8,691 bases of DNA from CBFCZU01 sp965602635 (GTDB taxonomy: Bacteria > Planctomycetota > Phycisphaerae > SM23-33), in assembly GCA_965602635.1 (NCBI GenBank), contig CBFCZU010000181.1:1-8691 (forward strand), given 5' to 3'. Of this stretch, positions 1 to 4,384 are shown piece by piece; positions within the stretch are counted from its first letter, which is position 1; every line of letters starts with the position of its first letter. The notes under the pieces were generated by a model. That model saw only the letters and a list, made by a program, of their open reading frames with translations, was not told where the DNA came from and searched no databases. The position numbers and the translations under genes are program-made.

Positions 1-8
1 CCTGCTTA

Positions 9-36
9 TTGCATGACCCCTTCCGGGTCTATGCAA
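9..36. repeat. Hairpin with TTGCAT...ATGCAA stem
   Basis: The left arm at 9-19 (TTGCATGACCC) pairs with 25-36 (GGGTC, a bulged T at 30, then ATGCAA) around a 5-nt loop. This gives 11 base pairs with one bulge. It is the first of a run of hairpins filling 9-189. No U-tract follows on either strand, so it does not look like an intrinsic terminator by itself. It may belong to the same extragenic palindromic element as the next three entries. Confidence 0.7.
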
Positions 37-41
37 CAAGC

Positions 42-73
42 ACCTTTGCGAGAGACGGTTCTCTCGCAAAGGT
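42..73. repeat. Perfect 14-bp inverted repeat
   Basis: Positions 42-55 (ACCTTTGCGAGAGA) are the exact reverse complement of 60-73, with a 4-nt loop CGGT at 56-59. It would form a very stable cruciform or RNA hairpin. It starts only 5 nt after the previous hairpin, and the next palindromic unit starts immediately after it at 74. Function is unknown. It could be a transcript end for a gene left of the window or part of a REP-type cluster. Confidence 0.8.
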
Positions 74-144
74 TTCGACTCGGCGCTTCGCGCCTCGCTC
101 AAGGCTAGCCCTGAGCAAGAGCGACGTAAGTCGCTCGCGTCGAA
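74..144. repeat. Cloverleaf-like REP-type palindromic element
   Basis: An outer stem pairs TTCGAC (74-79) with GTCGAA (139-144) and encloses three hairpins. The first is GGCGC-TTC-GCGCC at 82-94. The second is a near-perfect 20-nt palindrome at 97-116 around GGCTAGCC, with one A/C mismatch. The third is GAGCGAC-GTAA-GTCGCTC at 119-136. The words CCCTGAGC (109-116) and GTCGAAG (139-145) resemble extragenic palindromes that recur in many bacterial genomes; that comparison is from memory. The fold could act as DNA (a REP/BIME-type unit) or as RNA. It is not a tRNA, since there is no anticodon arm, T-arm motif or CCA-type acceptor end. Confidence 0.65.
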
Positions 145-189
145 GCCCGTGGGGCGGATGTTGCACGCCCCTCGTGCAACATCCGGGCT
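144..189. repeat. Perfect 13-bp hairpin with outer AGCCC/GGGCT stem
   Basis: Positions 155-167 (CGGATGTTGCACG) are the exact reverse complement of 173-185, around the 5-nt loop CCCCT. Outside it AGCCC (144-148) can pair with GGGCT (185-189), leaving a GTGGGG internal loop. The stem carries TTGCA/TGCAA like the hairpin at 9-36, so the two ends of the cluster look related. The element ends 2 nt before the ATG of the methyltransferase fragment at 192, an unusual place for such a palindrome. Confidence 0.75.
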
Positions 190-191
190 AG

Positions 192-313
192 ATGGCCGAC
201 CCGCACATGCCGCGCCGGGGCGAGCCGGAGGCGATGGACGACGCCGCCGAGGCCGCCGCCTATGCCGAGGCGGACTTCGCCGCCGTCAACCAGGCCTCCG
301 TCCAGCGGCTGCG
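192..313 (+). pseudogene. 5' remnant of a class I SAM-dependent methyltransferase gene
   Basis: Translation from ATG 192 (or ATG 207, giving MPRRGEPEAMDD) yields about 41 residues with the pattern MDD-x-x-E-x-x-x-Y-x-x-A-D-F-x-x-V-N-x-x-x-V-x-R-L. This matches the N-terminal helix region that precedes motif I (DLGxGxG) in many class I methyltransferases; the match is recognised from memory. The frame stays open to 446, but the residues after about position 315 are an antisense reading of the lipoprotein gene and show no DLGxGxG motif. The likeness therefore ends within a few bases of the lipoprotein stop (314-316). This looks like a gene head left by a deletion or rearrangement, and it is probably non-functional. 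A chance open frame in GC-rich DNA is the alternative. Confidence 0.5.
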
Positions 314-919
314 TCAGGGCTTCTTGGGCTGCTTTTGGCTGAGCTTCAGGTCTGCGCGTTCCCAGCCCTCGCGGACCTCGTCGGTCCGCTGGCGTCTCCA
401 CCAGAGGACGAAGCTTTCCTCGCGGTCGGCCTTGGCGCAGTACTGATTGACCGAGACGAATTTGCCCTTGGCGTGGACGAAGATGAGCAGCTTGACGATG
501 CCGGTCTGCTCGGTGCTCCGCCAGGCGGGTGCCGCCGGCGTGGGCACCGGCGAGTTCGGCACGGGTAGGGAGGGCATCCCCACCACGGCGTTCTTGAACT
601 CGATCCCCAGCCCGCCGGAGCTAACCTCGACGGTGTAATCGGCCTGGTCGGCCTTCTCCACCAGCGTCGCCCCCAACTCGGCTACGCGCGCCCGGGTGGC
701 GACCTTTATGTACTCCTGGTCGTAGGCCTTGAGATTGGTGAAATCGACGTAGGCCTTCTTCCCCGCCAGCTCCGGCAGGCGGAGCTTCTCCAGGGCCTTG
801 TCAACGGCCCGGCTGAGGAGCAGTTGCTCGATGGCCGAGCGGGGGGTGTGGGTCAGCAGACGCGAAGAGCATCCCACGCACATCAATGACACAACCAGCA
901 GCGGGGCAATCCGTTTCAT
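314..919 (-). CDS. Small secreted lipoprotein, DUF6655-like, function unknown
   Basis: The protein has 201 residues. The start is ATG 919: GAGGA lies 5 nt upstream, and translation there begins with a basic end and hydrophobic core (residues 1-16) and a lipobox-like C-V-G-C with Cys17 as the likely lipidated residue. The frame is open further upstream, but those residues are Arg-rich and lie over the promoter. The mature part has TPRSAIEQLLLSRAVDKAL (25-43), LAGKKAYVDFTNL (51-63), DYTVEVSSGGLG (94-105), a Pro-rich stretch (116-132), and a further strand at 140-149. The pattern TPRSAxEQLLLSxAVD plus LAGKKxYxD recalls planctomycete lipoproteins grouped as DUF6655, an assignment made from memory. 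No catalytic motif is visible. The tail is Lys/Gln/Pro-rich. It probably faces the periplasm or outer membrane and is transcribed from its own promoter at 975-1002. Confidence 0.85.
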   Translation of the reverse strand: MKRIAPLLVVSLMCVGCSSRLLTHTPRSAIEQLLLSRAVDKALEKLRLPELAGKKAYVDFTNLKAYDQEYIKVATRARVAELGATLVEKADQADYTVEVSSGGLGIEFKNAVVGMPSLPVPNSPVPTPAAPAWRSTEQTGIVKLLIFVHAKGKFVSVNQYCAKADREESFVLWWRRQRTDEVREGWERADLKLSQKQPKKP

Positions 920-949
920 TTCCGTCCTCGCATATCCATAGGCGATTGG

Positions 950-965
950 CCGGCCCGTTGGCCGG
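950..965 (-). other. Hairpin at the 5' end of the lipoprotein transcript
   Basis: CCGGCC (950-955) and GGCCGG (960-965) form a 6-bp all-GC stem around a 4-nt loop. With the predicted start point near 968, this hairpin would form the first bases of the mRNA, about 30 nt before the start codon. A 5'-terminal stem can stabilise an mRNA. Whether it does so here is inference. Confidence 0.4.
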
Positions 966-974
966 GGCCGCCAT

Positions 975-1002
975 AGTGTACGCGCTGCCGGCCCTTTGGC
1001 AA
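975..1002 (-). promoter_or_regulatory. Sigma70-like promoter of the 314-919 lipoprotein gene
   Basis: On the minus strand TTGCCA (1002-997, 5 of 6 to TTGACA) is followed after 16 nt by TACACT (980-975, 4 of 6 to TATAAT). The start point would fall near 968, leaving a leader of roughly 49 nt before ATG 919. The promoter sits in the 104-bp gap after the C25 gene, so the lipoprotein gene need not depend on the upstream operon. Confidence 0.5.
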
Positions 1003-1023
1003 GCGCCGAGCCGGGACCGAGGC

Positions 1024-2724
1024 TCATTCGGCCGCCGGTTCGATCCGCACCGCCGCGCTGGCGGCGGCGTCGGCGCGCCGGCCCCAGGCGTAGGCGTTGA
1101 CGTACAACGTCCCGGCCGGGCAGTCGTCGGGTATGCGGAGCTTCCACCTCGCCCGCCCGCCGGACACCTCGACCGTCTCGGCCGCCACGACCTTGTCGTT
1201 CGCCCGGGCGTTGGTCCGGGCCATTTCATTCTCCGCGTCGGGGTGGTCCGCCCGAACCGGCTGGACGTCTCCCAGCATCCTGTCGCGGGAGACGGTCAGT
1301 GAGAACTCGGCCTTGCCGGCGGCGACCGGCCCTTCCAGCAGGATCTCGACCGTCTGCCCGGGCGCCGCTGAGGCCGGGGCCGTCAGCCGCGCCGCCGTGC
1401 GTACCACGCCCATCGACATGGCCGGGTCGCCCAGAATGTTATACAGCGTCAGTTGGTCCGCCCGCTGCGGGGCCAGGGCGTCGCGCCCGAGCTGGGTGGC
1501 GGCCATCATGTCCACCATGACGCGGAAGCCGGTCTTGCGGTCGGCCGCCAGCCACTGGCGGACCTTCAGGAACGCCTCGCCGACGGTGGGGGGCGGGCGG
1601 CTCAGGAATGCCTCGGTCACGAGGCTTCCCAGGATGGCGTTGGCGTACGGCTGTGAGATCCGGCTGGAGCCGATGAACAGGGCGGGCCCGCTGGGGGCGG
1701 TCAGGAACCTCTCGCCGATCGAGGCTGTGGGACCGTCGAACCGCCCCGTATGGCAGGCGATCGATACCACGACGGTGCGGTGGTGGGGGATTTGCAGCGA
1801 ACTCACGGCCGAGGCGTCCATGATGCGGTACGACCTGCCTCTCCAGCGGAAGTCGTCGAATCCGCCGACGCTGCCGTGGCCGATGTACACGGCCGCCGCC
1901 GGGCCGCGAGCAAGCTCGGCGGCGATGTGACTGCTGAACCGCGCCGGCGAGTAGCAGTAGGGCGAGGCCGGCTTGGCGTACGAGAAGCCGAAGGCCATGT
2001 AGTTGGGCACCGCCCGGCCGAGGATCATGGTCACCATCCGCTCCAGGATGGTGTCCACCAGCGGCCCGAAGCCGCCCTGCCCGGCGAAGGTGTACGCCCG
2101 CCGCCGCCACGGGCCGGGGCGGTTGTGCCGCTCATGCTCGAGCGTCTTGCGGACCATCACGGCCACCTCGTCCAGCGACCGCGCCGGCAGCCTCCCCACG
2201 GCGATCTCGGGCCCGCGCGCCCCCGGCCCGACGGAGTAAAGGTAATCGCCGGCGTGGATCGGATCGGCGGGATACTCGTTCGTCTGGTATTTCGCCCGCG
2301 TGTACCAGGTCGGCAGGTACAGCCCGTTGCGGTTGGCCCGGTCGGCGGTGCCCACCAGCAGGCAGAACCGCACCCGCGGCGGCTCCTCGCCCGGGCGGCG
2401 GAGTGAGTGGATGAAGGCGCGTATCGCCTTGGCGTCCGGCTGCCCGTTGCCGAAGGCCTCGTAAACCGCCTCGGCCGGGGCCACGCGGGCGGGCAGGGCG
2501 TGAGCGTCGCGCCACCTCAAGAGCGCCATGACCTTCGGGATCGCCTTGGCGGGACAGACGGCCAGGTAGGCCGGGACCACGTCCGGCCTCGTGACGTCGG
2601 CGAAGACCAGCGACTTGCTCGGGCGCTGCCGCGGCGCTTGCGGCTGGGGCACCTGTTGCCGGCAGCCGCCGAGGCCCGCCCCGGCCAGGACCAACACCAA
2701 CGCCGCCAGCGCTTTGGGCTTCAC
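1024..2724 (-). CDS. C25 (gingipain)-family cysteine peptidase-like lipoprotein
   Basis: The protein has 566 residues. The start is GTG 2724 with GGGGAG 9 nt upstream, and it gives a lipoprotein signal with lipobox GLGGC (Cys21). Residues about 38-60 and 118-200 show the Rossmann-like N-terminal half of C25 proteins: LLVGTAD (122-128), a D-Y-L-Y segment (160-163), and EIAVGRLPARS (173-183) followed by the conserved helix with Lys193 and Glu199. The catalytic dyad is visible as His283 in YIGHGS and Cys324 in SIACHTGRFD. FIGSSRISQP (350-359) and LYNILGDPAMSMG (427-439) are further family signatures. The C-terminal 130 residues look like an Ig-type beta domain, common after C25 catalytic domains. 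It is probably a cell-envelope protease with an unknown target, and the dyad suggests activity. It follows the PurF-like gene by 37 bp on the same strand, so co-transcription is likely. No propeptide cleavage site or sorting domain is evident, and the lipid anchor seems to do that job. Confidence 0.88.
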   Translation of the reverse strand: MKPKALAALVLVLAGAGLGGCRQQVPQPQAPRQRPSKSLVFADVTRPDVVPAYLAVCPAKAIPKVMALLRWRDAHALPARVAPAEAVYEAFGNGQPDAKAIRAFIHSLRRPGEEPPRVRFCLLVGTADRANRNGLYLPTWYTRAKYQTNEYPADPIHAGDYLYSVGPGARGPEIAVGRLPARSLDEVAVMVRKTLEHERHNRPGPWRRRAYTFAGQGGFGPLVDTILERMVTMILGRAVPNYMAFGFSYAKPASPYCYSPARFSSHIAAELARGPAAAVYIGHGSVGGFDDFRWRGRSYRIMDASAVSSLQIPHHRTVVVSIACHTGRFDGPTASIGERFLTAPSGPALFIGSSRISQPYANAILGSLVTEAFLSRPPPTVGEAFLKVRQWLAADRKTGFRVMVDMMAATQLGRDALAPQRADQLTLYNILGDPAMSMGVVRTAARLTAPASAAPGQTVEILLEGPVAAGKAEFSLTVSRDRMLGDVQPVRADHPDAENEMARTNARANDKVVAAETVEVSGGRARWKLRIPDDCPAGTLYVNAYAWGRRADAAASAAVRIEPAAE

Positions 2725-2761
2725 GTGAGAAGGCTCCCCACCAGGGCGCTCCCGTCACGGC

Positions 2762-4192
2762 TCAAGCGCCCGGGCACTTGCCCGGGCACACGCCGTCCCA
2801 GCAGTACGTGCACAGCTTCTCCTTCGGCAGGCCTATCGCCTCCACCAGGTCGCCCAGCTTCTGGTACCTCAGCGTGGTGAGGCCCAGCCGGGACCCGATC
2901 TGCTCGACCATCGCCAGGTACTTGTCGGACGACTCGTCGGCGTACCGCTCGAGGTTCGCGTCGCCGGAGCCTTCGAGCTTCTCGATCGCCTTGCGGGCGG
3001 CCAGGTCCAGCTTCGAGCGCGACCGGGAAAAGTTCAGGAAGGGGCAGCCGAAGATCAGCGGCGGGCACGCCGGGCGCATGTGCACCTCCCGCGCCCCGTA
3101 CTCGTACAGCCGCTGAATGGTGTCCTTCAGTTGCGTGCCGCGGACGATCGAATCCTCGCAGAAGAGCAGCCGCTTGTTCTCGATCAGCTCCCGGATGGGG
3201 ATCAGCTTCATCCTGGCCACCAGGTCGCGGATCCGCTGCTCCTGCGGCATGAAGCTCCTCGGCCAGGTGGGGGTGTACTTCACGAACGGGCGGCGGAAGG
3301 GCAGCCTCGCCTCGTTGGCGTAGCCGACGGCGTGCCCGGTGCCCGAGTCGGGTATCCCCGCCACCAGGTCGATCTCGGCGTCCTCGCCCCTGGCCAGCAT
3401 CGCCCCGCAGCGGTAGCGGACGTGCTCCACGTTGATGTTCTCGTAGTTTGTGGCCGGGAAGCCGTAATACACCCACAGGAAGGCGCAGATCTGCATCTGC
3501 TCGCCCGGCGGCTGGACCTGGTGGAAGCCGTCCCGGTCTATCAGCACGACCTCCCCCGGTCCGAGGTACTTGGCTATCTCATACTGGAGGTTGGGGAAGG
3601 CCGAGCTTTCCATCGCGGCGGCATGCGCCCCGTCCTTCCGCCCCAGGACGATGGGCGTCCGCCCGAGCCGGTCGCGGGCGGCGTAGATGCCCTCATCCGT
3701 CATGATGAGCAGCGAGCAGGAGCCTTCAATGGCCTGCTGGGCGTTGCGGATGCCCTCGGCGAAGCTCGACTCCTGGTTGATGAGCGTGGCGACCAGCTCG
3801 GTGGGGTTGATTTCGCCGCCGGCCATTTCGGAGAAGTGAATCCTCCGCTTCGCGAAGGCGGCGCGGGCGAGCTGCTCGGCGTTGACCACCTTGCCCACGG
3901 TGACGATGGCGTACACGCCCAGGTGCGAGCCGATGATCAGCGGCTGGTCGTCGTAGTCGCTGATCACGCCGATGCCCCTCGTGCCGTGCAGCTTGCCGAT
4001 ATCGTCCTCGAACTTGCTGCGGAACTGGGCGTTGGTGATGTCGTGGATGAAGCGTGTCAGGCCGTCGGAGTTGGCGACGGTCAACCCGCCGCGCACCGTG
4101 CCCAGGTGCGAATGGTAGTCGGTGCCGTAGAAGAGGTCGTTGACGCAGTCCTCGCGCGAAACCACGCCGAAAAAGCCGCCCATCGGAGCCAT
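2762..4192 (-). CDS. purF: PurF-like amidophosphoribosyltransferase, MGGFFG type without the N-terminal catalytic Cys
   Basis: The protein has 476 residues. Family members normally convert PRPP and glutamine to phosphoribosylamine, the first step of purine synthesis, in the cytoplasm. The N-terminal Ntn-hydrolase-like domain (about 1-235) keeps RDRLGRTPIVLGR (173-185) and MESSAF (194-199). However, the canonical M-C-G-I-F-G start is replaced by MGGFFG, and the HNG motif reads HLG (90-92). The phosphoribosyltransferase domain (about 250-450) has the PRPP loop as CEDSIVRGT (345-353). Cys236, Cys383, Cys461 and Cys464 fall where the Fe-S ligands of the Bacillus enzyme lie. The tail adds Cys469 and Cys473. 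The same variant is known to me from Bacteroidetes. ATG 4192 is given; ATG 4183 yields MGGFFG directly, with AAGGA 8 nt upstream, and may be the real start. It may be ammonia-dependent or have a changed role, so the gene symbol marks family only. A promoter and structured leader lie upstream. Confidence 0.88.
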   Translation of the reverse strand: MAPMGGFFGVVSREDCVNDLFYGTDYHSHLGTVRGGLTVANSDGLTRFIHDITNAQFRSKFEDDIGKLHGTRGIGVISDYDDQPLIIGSHLGVYAIVTVGKVVNAEQLARAAFAKRRIHFSEMAGGEINPTELVATLINQESSFAEGIRNAQQAIEGSCSLLIMTDEGIYAARDRLGRTPIVLGRKDGAHAAAMESSAFPNLQYEIAKYLGPGEVVLIDRDGFHQVQPPGEQMQICAFLWVYYGFPATNYENINVEHVRYRCGAMLARGEDAEIDLVAGIPDSGTGHAVGYANEARLPFRRPFVKYTPTWPRSFMPQEQRIRDLVARMKLIPIRELIENKRLLFCEDSIVRGTQLKDTIQRLYEYGAREVHMRPACPPLIFGCPFLNFSRSRSKLDLAARKAIEKLEGSGDANLERYADESSDKYLAMVEQIGSRLGLTTLRYQKLGDLVEAIGLPKEKLCTYCWDGVCPGKCPGA

Positions 4193-4290
4193 CCTTTCCT
4201 GCTGGAGGTTCGACCAGGTTTCGCCTACCTGCCTTCAGAGCCGGGCGAACCCGCCCGGAGCGGCGCCAAACCCAAAGCGCCGCACCCTAA
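4193..4290 (-). promoter_or_regulatory. Structured leader upstream of the PurF-like gene
   Basis: Between the predicted start point (about 4290) and the start codon the transcript can form three stems in order. The first is a 7-bp all-GC stem (4277-4283 with 4260-4266, 10-nt loop rich in T and G). One base later comes a second 7-bp all-GC stem (4252-4258 with 4241-4247, 4-nt loop). A third, 5-bp stem pairs 4227-4231 with 4215-4219. The third stem's downstream arm, ACCTGG, can alternatively pair toward CCAG near the ribosome binding site, so competing folds are possible. No conserved purine, PRPP or ppGpp riboswitch core was recognised. It could be a cis-regulatory leader, or simply a stabilising structure. 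Confidence 0.45.
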
Positions 4291-4296
4291 GAGTGC

Positions 4297-4326
4297 AGTC
4301 TATCAGAAGTGGGGGCCCGCTGCCAA
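4297..4326 (-). promoter_or_regulatory. Sigma70-like promoter of the PurF-C25 operon
   Basis: On the minus strand TTGGCA (4326-4321, 5 of 6 to TTGACA) is separated by 18 nt from TAGACT (4302-4297, 4 of 6 to TATAAT). It lies in the 192-bp gap between the stop codon at 4385 and the PurF-like start. The PurF-like gene is therefore probably not dependent on transcription from the large gene upstream. Confidence 0.5.
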
Positions 4327-4384
4327 GCGTTTCCGGCCGTTGGTCGCGGTTCGAGCGATTTTCCTGCGGCCTGGCCCCGGGGCG

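Noticed and set aside
74..144. tRNA or tRNA-like gene suggested by the cloverleaf layout.
   Set aside because: There is no TTCGANNC T-loop in the right place, the anticodon arm does not fit, and the stem lengths are wrong.
9..189. CRISPR array.
   Set aside because: The hairpins differ in sequence and spacing; there is no constant direct repeat.
9..191. Plus-strand open frame of 60 codons across the hairpin cluster.
   Set aside because: It simply reads through palindromes; composition and lack of a ribosome binding site argue against coding.
920..1147. N-terminal extension of the lipoprotein to an upstream start.
   Set aside because: The extension is Arg-rich, overlaps the end of the C25 gene and the promoter, and would bury the lipoprotein signal sequence.
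4374..4383. GCCCCGGGGC palindrome after the fusion gene stop, as a terminator.
   Set aside because: The stem has no loop and no U-tract follows on the minus strand.
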